The notes: generated by a model from the sequence alone, not told the origin. Positions 1 through 9,947 are shown, counted from the first letter of the stretch. The stretch is 64,000 nt of DNA from Wenjunlia tyrosinilytica (GCF_014646055.1 NZ_BMMS01000002.1:141729-205728), one strand, 5' to 3'. Numbers and translations are program-made.

Positions 1-316
1 GGGAGGGGGTGGTTCTGTCCCCGGGTCAACTCGGCAGTCATCGCTGCTCCCCCTCTTTGCGCTTGTCCGTTGCGCTTGTCGTCTTGTCGCACTCGTCTTG
101 TGGCACTCGTCGTAGGGCACTCGTCGTGCGGTATGCGGCGTCCGCGACAGCTGTCGGTCGGCCGTGCCCTCCCCGGTGCGCGGGTCCTCACAGCGGGGCG
201 CCGCCGCTTGGGCGGACGGCCCGCGCACCGGGGTCGGTACAGCAGGTGCTACGGGTGCTGCGGGTACTCAGGTGCTAAAGATTGCTACAGGTGCTACAGG
301 CACGGTGCTGCGGGTG
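1..316. repeat. Gene-free left end with short imperfect tandem repeats
   Basis: No convincing gene is visible. Positions about 97-140 repeat a GGCACTCGTC-like word three times, and about 246-325 repeat a GGTGCTACAG-like word roughly seven times. Short open frames here are made of the repeats and have no family resemblance. The region lies downstream of the minus-strand TerD gene. Confidence 0.5.
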
Positions 317-898
317 CTACAGGTGCGCGGCGATCGCCGGCATGAGGTCCTGGAACGTGCGGCCGCTGGCCGGAGCGCCGATGGCGGACATCTGCCACTG
401 GCCGTTGGCACCGCGAAACACCTTGGCCATGACCTGGGCGGTGTACTGGCCGCCACCGGTGAGGGTGTAGCGGGCCAGCTCCTGGCCGTTGGTCTCGTCG
501 ATCAGGCGGCAGAACGCGTCCTGCACCTCCTGGAACGTCTGCCCGGTGAAAGAGTTCACTGTGAAGACGATCTGGTTGATGTGCACGGGCACGCGCTGGA
601 GGTCGACGATGATCGACTCGTCGTCCCCGCCCGCACCGGCGCCACCCACCAGGTTGTCACCGGTGTGGCGCACGGAGCCGTCGTCGCTCACCAGGTGACG
701 GAAGAAGACCACGTCCACCGGCTGGTTGTCCGCGAAGAGCACCGCCGAGGCGTCGAGGTCGATCTCACGGGTCCGGCTGCCGAACAGCCCGCGGCGAGGC
801 GCGGCCTTCCAGCCCAGCCCCATCCGCACCACGCTGAGCGCGCCCCCGTCGGACTTCTGAAGGCTGATCTGCTGGCCCTTGGCCAGGTTCACCGTCAC
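317..898 (-). CDS. TerD family protein
   Basis: A 193-residue protein of the TerD/TerZ/CABP family, small Ca2+-binding beta-sandwich proteins found in several copies in Streptomyces and linked to tellurite resistance and stress or developmental signalling. The start is GTG at 898, giving the family N-terminus VTVNLAKGQQISL, with a GAGGGA ribosome site just upstream; an ATG at 964 would add 22 residues without homology. The acidic Ca2+-site segment is seen as EIDLDAS, followed by the conserved HTGDN motif. No other ter gene is next to it, so it is a stand-alone copy. Family assignment is firm, cellular role is not. Confidence 0.9.
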   Translation of the reverse strand: MTVNLAKGQQISLQKSDGGALSVVRMGLGWKAAPRRGLFGSRTREIDLDASAVLFADNQPVDVVFFRHLVSDDGSVRHTGDNLVGGAGAGGDDESIIVDLQRVPVHINQIVFTVNSFTGQTFQEVQDAFCRLIDETNGQELARYTLTGGGQYTAQVMAKVFRGANGQWQMSAIGAPASGRTFQDLMPAIAAHL

Positions 899-1051
899 GC
901 GCTGTCCCTCCTCATTGAACTGCCTTTGCCTTGCTGGTCGCACCCTACGCAGTGCCACCGACACCGGGCCCCGCAGGGCTGGCTTTGTGGCGGTGTTGAG
1001 ACATGAGGGCGGGACCGGACGAGGACAGGCGCGTACCGACCGCCGTTTCGG

Positions 1052-3151
1052 CTAGGCGATCCCCGCCTCTCGCATCTGCCGCAGCTCCTTCTTCAACTCC
1101 CCCACCTCGTCGCGCAGACGGGCGGCGACCTCGAACTGGAGCTCCGAGGCGGCGGTGTGCATCTGGTCCGTCAGGTCCTGGATCAGCTCCGCCAACTCCG
1201 CCGCGGGCAGGCTCTTCGCGCCCTTGCGCTTCTCCCCCGCCTTGGCGGACAGCCCCGGCACCGGAGCCTTCCCCCGCGACTGCTGGCGCCCGGACCCGAG
1301 CAGTTCGCCCGTGTCCGCGTCCTCGCGGGCGATGGAGTCGAGGATGTCGCCGATCTTCTTGCGCAGCGGCTGCGGATCGATCCCGCGCTCGGTGTTGTAC
1401 GCGACCTGCTTCTCGCGGCGGCGGTTGGTCTCCTCGATCGCCTTCTCCATCGAGGGGGTGACCCGGTCCGCGTACATGTGGACCTGGCCGGAGACATTTC
1501 GCGCCGCGCGTCCGATGGTCTGGATCAGCGAGGTGCCCGACCGCAGGAACCCCTCCTTGTCGGCGTCGAGGATCGACACCAGCGAGACCTCGGGAAGGTC
1601 GAGGCCCTCCCTGAGCAGGTTGATGCCGACGAGCACGTCGTACTCACCCGCGCGCAGCTCCCGCAGGAGCTCGACACGGCGCAGCGTGTCGATGTCGCTG
1701 TGCAGATACCGGACCCGGACCCCGAGCTCCAGCATGTAGTCGGTCAGGTCCTCGGCCATCTTCTTGGTGAGCGTGGTGACCAGGACCCGCTCGTCCTTCT
1801 CGGCCCGCAGCCGCACCTCGTGGACCAGATCGTCGATCTGGCCCTCGGTGGGCTTGACGATGACCTCGGGGTCGATGAGACCGGTGGGACGGATGATCTG
1901 CTCGACCACCCCGTCGCCCCGCGAGAGCTCGTACGGGCCCGGCGTCGCGGACAGGTAGACGGTCTGCCCGATCCGCTCCAGGAACTCCTCCCATTTCAGC
2001 GGCCGGTTGTCCAGAGCCGAGGGCAGCCGGAAGCCGTGGTCGATCAGGGTCCGCTTCCGCGAGGCGTCCCCCTCGTACATGGCGCCGATCTGCGGGACGG
2101 TCACGTGCGACTCGTCGATGACCAGGAGGAAGTCCTCCGGGAAGTAGTCGAGCAGCGTGTTCGGGGCGGAGCCCGCCTCACGGCCGTCGATGTGGCGGGA
2201 GTAGTTCTCGATGCCGGAGCAGGAGCCGATCTGCCGCATCATCTCGATGTCGTAGTTGGTCCGCATGCGCAGCCGCTGGGCCTCGAGCAGCTTCCCCTGC
2301 TTCTCCATGGTCCCGAGCGACGTCTCGAGCTCGCACTCGATCCCGTTGATCGCGCGCTCCATGCGCTCCGGGCCGGCGACGTAGTGCGTCGCCGGGAACA
2401 CATAGAGCTCCTCGTCGTCGGTGATGACCTCGCCCGTGAGCGGGTGGAGCGTGGACAGGGCCTCGATCTCGTCGCCGAACATCTCGATCCGGACGGCGAG
2501 CTCCTCGTACACCGGGAAGATCTCGACGGTGTCCCCGCGCACCCGGAACGTGCCCCGGGTGAACGCGACGTCGTTGCGCGTGTACTGGATGTCCACGAAT
2601 CTGCGCAGCAGAGCGTCGCGGTCGATCTCCTGCCCGACCTTGAGCGGCACCATGCGGTCCACGTACTCCTGGGGCGTGCCCAGGCCGTAGATGCAGGACA
2701 CGGAGGCCACGACGATGACGTCCCGCCGGGTGAGCAGCGAGTTCGTCGTGGAGTGGCGCAGCCGCTCCACCTCCTCGTTGATCGAGGAGTCCTTCTCGAT
2801 GTAGGTGTCCGTCTGGGGGACGTACGCCTCGGGCTGGTAGTAGTCGTAATACGAGACGAAGTACTCGACGGCGTTGTTGGGCAGGAGCTCGCGGAACTCG
2901 TTGGCCAGCTGCGCGGCCAGGGTCTTGTTGGGCGCCATCACCAGCGTGGGCCGCTGGAGCCGCTCCACCATCCACGCGGTGGTCGCGGACTTGCCGGTGC
3001 CGGTCGCGCCGAGAAGGACGACGTCCTTCTCACCTGCGTCGATCCGCCGCTCCAGCTCATCGATGGCCTGCGGCTGATCTCCGGAGGGGTCGAAGGGACT
3101 GACAACCTCGAAAGGCGCCACCTTGCGCTCGATATCTGTCGTGGGTCGCAC
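1052..3151 (-). CDS. uvrB: Excinuclease ABC subunit B
   Basis: UvrB, the damage-verifying DNA helicase of nucleotide excision repair, which acts with UvrA and UvrC. The 699-residue product has the helicase motifs in order: Walker [11 protein letters not shown], the [10 protein letters not shown] beta-hairpin used for lesion probing, the Walker B VIDESH, a C-terminal RecA fold with QTIGRAARN, and a final UvrB/UvrC motif ([14 protein letters not shown]) that contacts UvrC. The GTG at 3151 gives the family start ([10 protein letters not shown]); the in-frame ATG at 3247 adds unrelated residues. It is monocistronic here: the upstream gene ends in a strong hairpin at 3233-3265. Confidence 0.97.
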   Translation of the reverse strand: MRPTTDIERKVAPFEVVSPFDPSGDQPQAIDELERRIDAGEKDVVLLGATGTGKSATTAWMVERLQRPTLVMAPNKTLAAQLANEFRELLPNNAVEYFVSYYDYYQPEAYVPQTDTYIEKDSSINEEVERLRHSTTNSLLTRRDVIVVASVSCIYGLGTPQEYVDRMVPLKVGQEIDRDALLRRFVDIQYTRNDVAFTRGTFRVRGDTVEIFPVYEELAVRIEMFGDEIEALSTLHPLTGEVITDDEELYVFPATHYVAGPERMERAINGIECELETSLGTMEKQGKLLEAQRLRMRTNYDIEMMRQIGSCSGIENYSRHIDGREAGSAPNTLLDYFPEDFLLVIDESHVTVPQIGAMYEGDASRKRTLIDHGFRLPSALDNRPLKWEEFLERIGQTVYLSATPGPYELSRGDGVVEQIIRPTGLIDPEVIVKPTEGQIDDLVHEVRLRAEKDERVLVTTLTKKMAEDLTDYMLELGVRVRYLHSDIDTLRRVELLRELRAGEYDVLVGINLLREGLDLPEVSLVSILDADKEGFLRSGTSLIQTIGRAARNVSGQVHMYADRVTPSMEKAIEETNRRREKQVAYNTERGIDPQPLRKKIGDILDSIAREDADTGELLGSGRQQSRGKAPVPGLSAKAGEKRKGAKSLPAAELAELIQDLTDQMHTAASELQFEVAARLRDEVGELKKELRQMREAGIA

Positions 3152-3232
3152 GCCTTCAACGGTACGACCCCCCACTGACAACGACCCGAGAAACGCCCCC
3201 ACCAGCCGCCTGCCCCGAGCAGTCGCATGAAG

Positions 3233-3265
3233 CGGCCCCTCCCGCACTTCGAGCGGGAGGGGCCG
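3233..3265 (-). terminator. Hairpin terminator of the DUF4360 gene
   Basis: A perfect 13-bp inverted repeat (CGGCCCCTCCCGC and its complement) with a 7-nt loop lies between the stop of the DUF4360 gene (3327) and the start of uvrB (3151), both on the minus strand. Confidence 0.75.
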
Positions 3266-3326
3266 GGGGTGCGTTCGGGCCGCGGGGGTCGGGGGGCGCC
3301 GCGGGCGGGGTGGGAAAGGGGCCGGG

Positions 3327-3977
3327 CTACTTCTTCGCCGGGCACTCCTTCCAGGCCATGTGGTAGATCGTGTTGACGCTGGTGTCGGTGGAGTCCATCG
3401 TCATGAAGCTGGTGGTCTTCTGCGGGTCGGACGTTCCCGCGTTCACGCGCAATTCGGTGTTGATGTTGAAGTTGCGCTGCTCACCGCAGGGGGCCCAGAC
3501 CAGTGCGCCGACCTCGGTGGTGTCGGAGGCCTGCCAGTCGTCGGCGAGTGGGCCCTTGAAGGGGTGGGCCTTTTCGCCGGTCGCCGACGAACCCTGGAAG
3601 TAGTAGTTCGCCTTCTGTATTCCGGTCGCGCCCTTTTCCAGGGAGGCGAAGCCGCGGTAGTCGGCCTGGGCTATCGCGTAGGTGAATCCCTGGGGGACGT
3701 GCACGATCAGATTGAGCTGGCAGTTCTTGCGGAAGTCCGTCGGCTTGGCGCCCACGCCGACCTGGGCGAGGTAAGCGCTGTACGTCACGGTGAAGGCGGT
3801 GTTGTCCGGGGAGACGGCGACGGCGGCGGTGTCCTGCGGACAGCCCGAACCGTTGACGGTGGCGAGTTCGATCACGATCTTGTCGGGTGGCGGATTGGTG
3901 ATGGGGGACGCCTCGGCCGACATCGGTGACGCCATGAGCGCCGCGACCGCGCCGCCTATGGCCAAAACTCTGTACAT
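3327..3977 (-). CDS. Secreted DUF4360 domain protein
   Basis: A 216-residue exported protein of the DUF4360 family, whose function is unknown; members are small secreted beta-rich proteins common in actinobacteria and fungi. A Sec signal peptide covers about residues 1-23 (hydrophobic core followed by AEA). The mature part keeps the family pattern: [10 protein letters not shown] near the start, a central CQL segment, and a C-terminal region with two further cysteines, so four cysteines could form two disulfides. The start at 3977 has a strong purine-rich site (GAGGAGAAGG). It stands alone between hairpins and may be growth-phase regulated, though nothing in the sequence proves this. Confidence 0.85.
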   Translation of the reverse strand: MYRVLAIGGAVAALMASPMSAEASPITNPPPDKIVIELATVNGSGCPQDTAAVAVSPDNTAFTVTYSAYLAQVGVGAKPTDFRKNCQLNLIVHVPQGFTYAIAQADYRGFASLEKGATGIQKANYYFQGSSATGEKAHPFKGPLADDWQASDTTEVGALVWAPCGEQRNFNINTELRVNAGTSDPQKTTSFMTMDSTDTSVNTIYHMAWKECPAKK

Positions 3978-4521
3978 ACCTTCTCCTCTCACTCGGTGAT
4001 GCGCTGGCCAGAACGTGAATGCGGTGCCGAAATGCGCGCCTATGCCAACACGGTGCAAGGAGAGTGTGAAGACAACTGGCGGGAATGGTGATTCGCGGCC
4101 GCGGCCGCCGAGCGCTTATCGGTCAGCCGCGCAGGAGGCCGGAAAAGGTATTGCTCGGCGCGCTTCGGCGCGCCGGACACCGCGGAATAGGCCGGTATGG
4201 CGATGAATTCCCTCCACAAGCGCAGGCTCCGCCACCCGCGTTCCGGCCGACCTGGCGGGAACGGGGCGACCTCGCTGCGAAATTTCGCCCCTGGCGCCGT
4301 TGAGGGGCACGGGACCGAAGGCACTCGACCGCGCCTCACGTCGTTGGCGAGGGGGTTTGCGCCGCGGCCGGGGGTGGGGACGGGGGCGTGTGGCGGTGAT
4401 TCAGGCCGCGCCTCGCGCTCCGTGCGCCCTTGGAGGGCGCCCGCGCGGGGAGGAGTGGCGGGGGCGCGGATGATGGAATGACCAATTCCACTCACTCCCG
4501 GAGCACGCCTGGAGACGCCGA
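3978..4521. other. Gene-free interval of about 540 bp
   Basis: No open frame here has family resemblance; the longest frames (for example 4040-4495 on minus) are low-complexity. It separates two minus-strand genes and should hold the promoter of the DUF4360 gene; I could not single out a convincing -35/-10 pair. Confidence 0.4.
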
Positions 4522-4564
4522 AAGACCCCGGCCGCCCGGCTGTGGGCCGGGCGGCCGGGGTCTT
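4522..4564 (-). terminator. Strong hairpin terminator
   Basis: A perfect 19-bp inverted repeat (arms 4522-4540 and 4546-4564) with a 5-nt TGTGG loop sits 10 bp past the stop of the large minus-strand gene that ends at 4575. Confidence 0.85.
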
Positions 4565-4574
4565 GAGAAGGCGG

Positions 4575-7500
4575 TCAGCCCTTCTGGGTGTGGGCGGCTT
4601 CGATCGCGGCCTCCAGGGAGGCGCGGATGCGCGGCCCCATCCGGCTGAAGCCCAGGACCTTCACGGCCTCGCGGGCCAGTTCGTCGTCACTGCGCTCGAG
4701 ACCGTCGCTCTCGAGCCAGCGGATCACGGAGACGAGCTGGCTTTCGGAGTAGGACGTGATGGGGCTGCCGGGCTTGACCGAGGGCTTGCGCCCCCGGCGC
4801 GCGGCCGGGGTGGCGTCAGGCGCATCGTCCCTGCTGGGAGCGGGCGCCGGGATCGCGGCCTCCGACGAGGCCCCCTTCGAAGTGGGCTTCGCCTTCGTCG
4901 GCTTCGGCTTGGACTCGGGCTTGGACTCGGGCTTGGTGACGGGTTCCGACTTCGACGCGGGCTCGCCCTGCGCCGCAGGCCGCGGCGTGGACTCGGGCTC
5001 CGTGACGGGTTCCGTCTGCGGCCCAGGCTTCGTGACGGAATCCGACTTCGACGCGGGCTCGCCCTGAACGGCGGACTGCGGCTTCGACTCGGGCTCCGTC
5101 CTGGCGATGGGCGCAGTTTGAGACTGCGACTTCGACGCGAGCTCGCCCTGAACGGGCGACTTCGGCTTCGACTCGGGCTCCGTCTTCGCGACGGCCCCGG
5201 CCTTCGGCGCCGACTTCGCCGCAGGCTCCCCCTTCGCCGCGGGCTCCCCCTTCGTCACGGGGCCCGCCTGGGCTGCGGAGCCCGCCTTCGCCGCGGGCTT
5301 GCGCTGCGCCGCGGGCCTGCTCTTCGTCGTGGGGTTGCTCTTCGTCGTGCGCTTGCTCTTCGTCGCGGGCTTCGCTTCGGCCACGGGCTTGGCCTCGGCC
5401 ACCTGCTCCGTCATCGCGGAGGGGGTCGCGCCCCGCTCCGGGGCCGGGGTGGGGGACGGGATGGTTCCCGTCTCTCCCTCCAGCGGCTCGGGGGCGGTGC
5501 GCTGTTCGGGCAGTTCGGGGTCCGCCGGAGGGTGGGGGGCGCGGATGATCAGCGTTCGGGTCGCTCGCGTCAGGGACGTGGCCGCCTCGGTCGGGGAGGT
5601 CCGGCCGGACTCGTCCACCACGACGACGTCGAACAGACGCCCCGCCGGAAAGACCTCGCTGACGGACAACGGGCTCATCGTCCAGCACGGCCGCAGCGCC
5701 GTCATCAGCTCCGGCGCACGCCGGAACAGCTCCCGCAGCGGCAGTACCCGCCCCTCCTTGGCGGCCTCCGAGCGCAGGAGAGCGGCCTGGTCGGGGTGGT
5801 CCTCCACGGCCCGCCGGACGCGCTGCTCGAACGGCGTGGGTTCCCCCGCCGACCCCTCGCCGGGGTCGTGGCCGCCCCGTTCGGTCAGCTCCGCCAGCAG
5901 CGATTCCAGCCCCTTGGCCAGGAGGGCCGTGCGCAGGGTGTGCAGCACGGGCAGGCGGTGGAGGGTGACCTCGTCCGCGGCCAGCTCGTCGAGGAAGGCA
6001 CCCAGTTCGTCGAACGTGAGGGTGTCCATCTCGGCGCCCGGCAGTATCGCGGCGAGCGAGTGGAGACCGGAGTCCAGCCGGTCCAGCGCCTTGGCGGTGC
6101 CGTCGAGCACATCGGCGTACGAGGACCGGTCCGGACCGGAGTCGTTCCCGGCCAGCTTGATCCACTCCTCGCGCGCGGCGGCCGCCGCGGCGAGCGCCGT
6201 GTGCAGATCGCGGCGGCCCAGCGAGCCATTGACCACGAACGCGCGGGCCTTCTTGCGCAGCTTGCGCCGCTGCCCCCACGACTGGTGGACGCCGTGCTCC
6301 TTGCGCCACTTTCCGGGGCCGGTCGCGGCGGTGAGCTCGGTGAGCTCGTCGCCGTGGACGTCCGGGGAGAAGGCGCTCAGCGTCTCCTGGACCCTTCGGA
6401 CCAGGTCGGCGGTCCCCCGCAGTTCCCCGGCGGTGCGCGGCTCCGGCAGTCCGGTGCCCTCGGCGAGGTCGGCGGCGGCGCGGCGGGTGGCCGCGAGGGT
6501 GCTGCCGCGCAGTTCGGCCAGGGCGGTCGAGGCGGTCCTGGCGTGCTCGGCCTGCCTGACGGTGGTGGTGGCCGGGTACCAGGGCGATGTTCCCGGGGCG
6601 AGGGTGAACCCGCCGTGGGAGTCGTACTGGGCGAGCTCGTCACGGGTTTCGCTGTCGACCTCGTCCTTCGAGGCGGCGTCCGAGCCCGGTTCGGTGGTCT
6701 CCGGCAGGGCGCTGACCAACTCCCGGAGGACACGGCGCGGGTCGTCCGGGCCGTCGTGCAGGTCCATCACCCGGTCGCCGAGACCCAGTTCGCCGAGCCG
6801 GTCGAGGACCGCGCTCGTCGCGGCCCGCTCCTGCGCCACCACCAGCGTGCTGCGGCCCTCGCCTGACAGGGCCGCCACAACGTCGGCTGCCACCGTGCTC
6901 CTCACGGTGTCGGACGGCGACTCGACGACGAGGTCACGTCCGCCGAGGACCGCGCTGACGGCGTCACCGCTGCCCTGCTCGCTCTCCAGCGCCAGGACTT
7001 CACCGGCGGCCCTGACCGTGTCGGCGCCCGCGTCCTGCCCCGCCTCGGCGGCGGCGCGCAGGTCGTCCGTCATGGCGGCTTCGGCGTTGCTGTGGACGCC
7101 GACCAGGCGTGCGGAGGGGTTGAGGGTGAGGCCGGCGGCGCCCTTGACCATGGTGGCGAGATGGTCGATCGCCCCGGCGCAGTCGGCGGGCGAGACGGCG
7201 AGGCCGGCGAGTTCGTCGGCGTCCGGGTGGATGCCGAAGCGCTGCCCGAGAGTGTGCAGGAGGACGAGCCCGGCCCGCGCGTGGTCGCCGACGGCGAGGC
7301 GGAAGTCGTCACCGCCCGCCCGCTCCAGGCGTACCGGCCACAGCAGGACCGGGGCCGCGGGTTCGCCGGACTCCGCGTCGTCCCAGGTGGCCGTTCCCGT
7401 GGCGAGGTAGGCGGTGGGGATGCCCCGGTGTTCGAGGATGTCCCGTGCCCTGTCGTGGATGGCGCCGGCGCTCGCCTGGGCGCGGCGCAGGTCGTCCGCG

Positions 7501-7748
7501 CGGTCCGGACCGGGGAAGAGGTCGGCGATGCGCTGCGGCTTGCCGCCGAGGAGGGCGTCCAGGGCCCGCGTGTCGGCGTCGGCGAGGTCGAGGGTGTCTG
7601 TTGCGAGGTGGCGGTGGAACCGCGGCGTGCCGTCCGCGCGGGGATCGACGGGCGCGCTGGTCCACGTCCTGACCGCTTCGAGGACCTGCTCGGAGCGGCG
7701 GTCGGCGGAACCGTCCGCTTCCTGGCTCTTGTGGTGCGACAAGGTCAT
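4575..7748 (-). CDS. Degenerate DUF4011/SF1-helicase-like protein with Lys/Pro-rich tail
   Basis: A 1057-residue protein built like the DUF4011-type superfamily 1 helicases but with damaged motifs. Where working relatives have GPPGTGKS, this one has ESPSDTVRST (about residues 268-285), so the Walker A lysine and glycines are gone. The Walker B region (about 705-715) reads VVVVDESGR, and the conserved C-terminal helicase motifs are not evident. Residues about 785-985 are a low-complexity tail rich in Lys, Pro, Ser, Ala and Glu, resembling histone H1-like tails. The last 65 residues form a small helical domain (SESQLVSVIRWLESDG ... LGFSRMGPRIRASLEAA) that also ends intact relatives. I infer a DNA-binding or structural role without ATP hydrolysis. 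The start at 7748 lacks a clear ribosome site. Confidence 0.7.
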   Translation of the reverse strand: MTLSHHKSQEADGSADRRSEQVLEAVRTWTSAPVDPRADGTPRFHRHLATDTLDLADADTRALDALLGGKPQRIADLFPGPDRADDLRRAQASAGAIHDRARDILEHRGIPTAYLATGTATWDDAESGEPAAPVLLWPVRLERAGGDDFRLAVGDHARAGLVLLHTLGQRFGIHPDADELAGLAVSPADCAGAIDHLATMVKGAAGLTLNPSARLVGVHSNAEAAMTDDLRAAAEAGQDAGADTVRAAGEVLALESEQGSGDAVSAVLGGRDLVVESPSDTVRSTVAADVVAALSGEGRSTLVVAQERAATSAVLDRLGELGLGDRVMDLHDGPDDPRRVLRELVSALPETTEPGSDAASKDEVDSETRDELAQYDSHGGFTLAPGTSPWYPATTTVRQAEHARTASTALAELRGSTLAATRRAAADLAEGTGLPEPRTAGELRGTADLVRRVQETLSAFSPDVHGDELTELTAATGPGKWRKEHGVHQSWGQRRKLRKKARAFVVNGSLGRRDLHTALAAAAAAREEWIKLAGNDSGPDRSSYADVLDGTAKALDRLDSGLHSLAAILPGAEMDTLTFDELGAFLDELAADEVTLHRLPVLHTLRTALLAKGLESLLAELTERGGHDPGEGSAGEPTPFEQRVRRAVEDHPDQAALLRSEAAKEGRVLPLRELFRRAPELMTALRPCWTMSPLSVSEVFPAGRLFDVVVVDESGRTSPTEAATSLTRATRTLIIRAPHPPADPELPEQRTAPEPLEGETGTIPSPTPAPERGATPSAMTEQVAEAKPVAEAKPATKSKRTTKSNPTTKSRPAAQRKPAAKAGSAAQAGPVTKGEPAAKGEPAAKSAPKAGAVAKTEPESKPKSPVQGELASKSQSQTAPIARTEPESKPQSAVQGEPASKSDSVTKPGPQTEPVTEPESTPRPAAQGEPASKSEPVTKPESKPESKPKPTKAKPTSKGASSEAAIPAPAPSRDDAPDATPAARRGRKPSVKPGSPITSYSESQLVSVIRWLESDGLERSDDELAREAVKVLGFSRMGPRIRASLEAAIEAAHTQKG
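4790..5400 (-). repeat. Repetitive DNA encoding the Lys/Pro/Ser tail
   Basis: Imperfect repeats of about 9-27 bp encode units such as KSEPVTK, GEPASKS and TEPESKP in the tail of the helicase-like protein. The frame stays open throughout, so expansion and contraction preserve the downstream domain. Confidence 0.7.
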
Positions 7749-8047
7749 TTGTATGTCCGGTGCGAGGAGTTCAGGGAAGGTGGACAGGGTCCGAGGCTGG
7801 GTAAGGGCTCCGGCCCGAAACTGAGGCTGCCGTGATTCGGCGCGGTCAGGATACGAGGGGCGCATGCCCTGTTGTTCCGCAACCCGGCCGTTGAGAGCCG
7901 GAACAGGGGCCGGAGGAGGTAACGGTTCCGGCCGGATGCCGCGTAACGGGCCACGGCGGAATGCCGCGCGACCGTCCCGGCCGGGTGCCGCGAGCGATGT
8001 GGCCGGATGGGAACGGCTCCGGTCGGACGCCCCGCGACGGGCTCCGC
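7749..8047. other. Intergenic region with imperfect GC-rich repeats
   Basis: About 300 bp between the coaE stop and the helicase-like gene. It contains several diverged copies of a CCGGCCGGATGCCGCG-like word between about 7925 and 8045. No gene, tRNA or clear promoter is recognisable. Confidence 0.4.
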
Positions 8048-8662
8048 CTACTCGCCGTCGCCCGAGCCCTTCGCACGGGCGCTCAGTTCTTCCCATGCCG
8101 CGCGCACCTGGGGTTCGAGGGCCTCCAGCGGGCCGTCGTTGTCGATGACGATGTCGGCCAGCGACAAGCGGTCCTCGCGGGACGCCTGCGCGGCCATCCT
8201 CGCGCGGGCGTCGGACTCCTCCATACCGCGCAGGCGGACGAGGCGGTCGAGTTGGGTGGCCGGGGAGGCGTCCACCACGACCACGACGTCGTACAGCCCG
8301 GCCAGGCTGTTCTCCGCCAGCAGGGGAACGTCCTGGACGACGACCGCGTCCGTCGGCGCCGCCGCCTCCAAGGCAGCGGAGCGGGCACGGACCAGGGGGT
8401 GGACGATCGCGTTGAGGGCCTTGAGCCGGTCGGGGTCGGCGAAGACGATCGAGCCCAACCGGGGCCGGTCCAGGGTGCCGTCCTCGCGCAGCACCTCCTC
8501 GCCGAACTCCTCCACGACCGCCGAGAGGCCGTCGGTTCCGGGCTCGACGACCTCTCTCGCGATCTTGTCGGCGTCGATCAGCACCGCCCCGTAGGACGCC
8601 AGGAGGCGCGACACCTCGCTCTTGCCCGCGCCGATTCCGCCCGTAAGACCGACTCTCACCAT
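8048..8662 (-). CDS. coaE: Dephospho-CoA kinase
   Basis: CoaE phosphorylates the 3'-hydroxyl of dephospho-CoA, the last step of coenzyme A synthesis, in the cytoplasm. The 204-residue product begins [17 protein letters not shown] with an intact P-loop, followed by the family segments [40 protein letters not shown] and [17 protein letters not shown]. The ATG at 8662 gives the usual length; the open frame upstream only reads the tandem repeat at 8702-8941. The ribosome site is weak. It lacks the C-terminal DUF1724/GrpB extension seen in some mycobacterial CoaE proteins. Confidence 0.96.
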   Translation of the reverse strand: MVRVGLTGGIGAGKSEVSRLLASYGAVLIDADKIAREVVEPGTDGLSAVVEEFGEEVLREDGTLDRPRLGSIVFADPDRLKALNAIVHPLVRARSAALEAAAPTDAVVVQDVPLLAENSLAGLYDVVVVVDASPATQLDRLVRLRGMEESDARARMAAQASREDRLSLADIVIDNDGPLEALEPQVRAAWEELSARAKGSGDGE

Positions 8663-8701
8663 GGTGAAGAGACTAGGGCTTCCCCTCGTCATCGGCGTCT
8701 C

Positions 8702-8941
8702 GAGCCCGGCACAAGCCCGAGCGCCGACTCCGGCACAGGGCTGTGCGCCGACTCCGGCACAAGCCTTGGCGGCGACTCCCGCGCGGGCTGTGAGCCGACT
8801 CCGGCACAAGCCTGAGCGGCCACTCCCGCGCGGACCCGTGCGCCCGACTCCCCCGCGCACCCGTGCCCCGACTCCCGCGCGGGCCTGTGCGCCAGCTCCC
8901 GCGCGGACCCGTGCGCCGGCTCCGGCGCGGACCTCGGGCCC
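8702..8941. repeat. Ten-unit 24-bp tandem repeat
   Basis: Ten head-to-tail units of 23-25 bp (mostly 24), with the core GACTCCGGCACAAGCCTG or its GACTCCCGCGCGGACCCGTG variant, fill 240 bp between the PAC2 gene stop (8946) and the coaE start (8662). Because 24 is a multiple of three, several frames stay open and create false ORFs. Units differ by a few substitutions, so the array is not brand new. It could act as a transcript-end structure or simply be a minisatellite. Confidence 0.85.
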
Positions 8942-8945
8942 GCGA

Positions 8946-9944
8946 TCACTCGTCGCTCTCGCGGTCGGCCAGGAACCGCTCGAACTGGGCGGCCAGTTCG
9001 TCCGCCGACGGCAGATCCGCGGGTTCCGCGATGAGGTTCTCCCGGTCCTGCGAGGCGGCGATGGCGTCGTACTGGTGCTCAAGGCCCTGGATCTCCGAGG
9101 CGAGTTCTCCGCCGCCGTCACCGATCTGGCGGTCGATCTCGGCGGTGACCAGCTGGGTCTGGTCACGCAGGACCGGAGCCGGCAGCACCAGGCCGGTGGC
9201 CGCCGTCACCGCGTCCAGGACGGCGAGCGCCGCGGGTGGATAGGGGGAGCCGGCGACGTAGTGCGGGACATGGGCGGCGAATCCCAGCACGTCGTGCCCG
9301 GCCTCGCCCAGCCGGAACTCCACCAGGGCCTGGGCACTTCCGGGCACCTGGGCCTCATTGAACAGCGGCGGATGGCCGGTGGTGAGGTCCGGACGGTTGC
9401 CGTGGGCGGTCAGGCCCGTGGGGCGTGTGTGGGGCACACCCATGGGGATGCCGTGGAAGTTCACCGCCAGGCGGATGCCGAGGCGTTCGACGAGTCCGCG
9501 CACGGCTGCCGCGAAGCGCTCCCACTCCACATCCGGTTCGGGGCCGGACAGCAGCAGGAATGGGGCTCCTGTGCCGTCGCGGGCCAGGAGCAGGTCCAGT
9601 TCGGGCGCCTCGTAACTGGCCCAGCGGTCCCGTCTGAAGACCATGGGAGGGCGGCGCGCCCGGTAGTCGACGAGCCGGTCGGCGTCGAAGCGGGCGACCA
9701 CCTCGTACGCGAACTCGCGCCTGATGTGGTTGACCACCTGCTCACCGGCCGCGCCCGCGTCCATGAAGCCGTCGAAGTGGTACAGCAGCACCAGTCCGTC
9801 CGCGTCCTCGGCGTGGGCGGCGTCGGCCGCTTCGAGACCGTCGGCGTCGAAATCGTAGAGACCCTGTGGATCCTGCAACGTAAACATCCTCTCCTCGCAT
9901 TCGCGCAACGCTTCACGCGGCGCGCTCATTCCGAGAAGGCGCAT
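8946..9944 (-). CDS. PAC2 family protein
   Basis: A PAC2 (proteasome assembly chaperone 2-like) family protein of up to 332 residues, widespread in actinobacteria; the archaeal/eukaryotic relatives help assemble proteasomes, but the bacterial role is unproven. Diagnostic stretches are [61 protein letters not shown] and [14 protein letters not shown]. The C-terminal 60 residues are helical and acidic. The ATG at 9944 lies three bases after the stop of the glucarate dehydratase gene, suggesting coupled translation; an internal ATG at 9887 would fit the family N-terminus more closely. Being last in the sugar-acid operon may be accidental. Confidence 0.88.
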   Translation of the reverse strand: MRLLGMSAPREALRECEERMFTLQDPQGLYDFDADGLEAADAAHAEDADGLVLLYHFDGFMDAGAAGEQVVNHIRREFAYEVVARFDADRLVDYRARRPPMVFRRDRWASYEAPELDLLLARDGTGAPFLLLSGPEPDVEWERFAAAVRGLVERLGIRLAVNFHGIPMGVPHTRPTGLTAHGNRPDLTTGHPPLFNEAQVPGSAQALVEFRLGEAGHDVLGFAAHVPHYVAGSPYPPAALAVLDAVTAATGLVLPAPVLRDQTQLVTAEIDRQIGDGGGELASEIQGLEHQYDAIAASQDRENLIAEPADLPSADELAAQFERFLADRESDE

Positions 9945-9947
9945 TGT

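Noticed and set aside
1157-3178. 673-codon plus-strand open frame opposite uvrB
   Set aside because: It is antisense to a clear uvrB and shows no family motifs; long antisense frames are expected at this GC content.
4040-4495. 151-codon minus-strand frame in the interval before the DUF4360 gene
   Set aside because: Composition is unlike neighbouring genes, and no motif or ribosome site was found.
8702-8941. 24-bp repeats as a CRISPR array or coding gene
   Set aside because: No spacers. Open frames here exist only because the unit length is a multiple of three.
8663-9166. N-terminal extension of coaE through the repeat region
   Set aside because: The added residues are repeat-derived; the family start [15 protein letters not shown] is at 8662.
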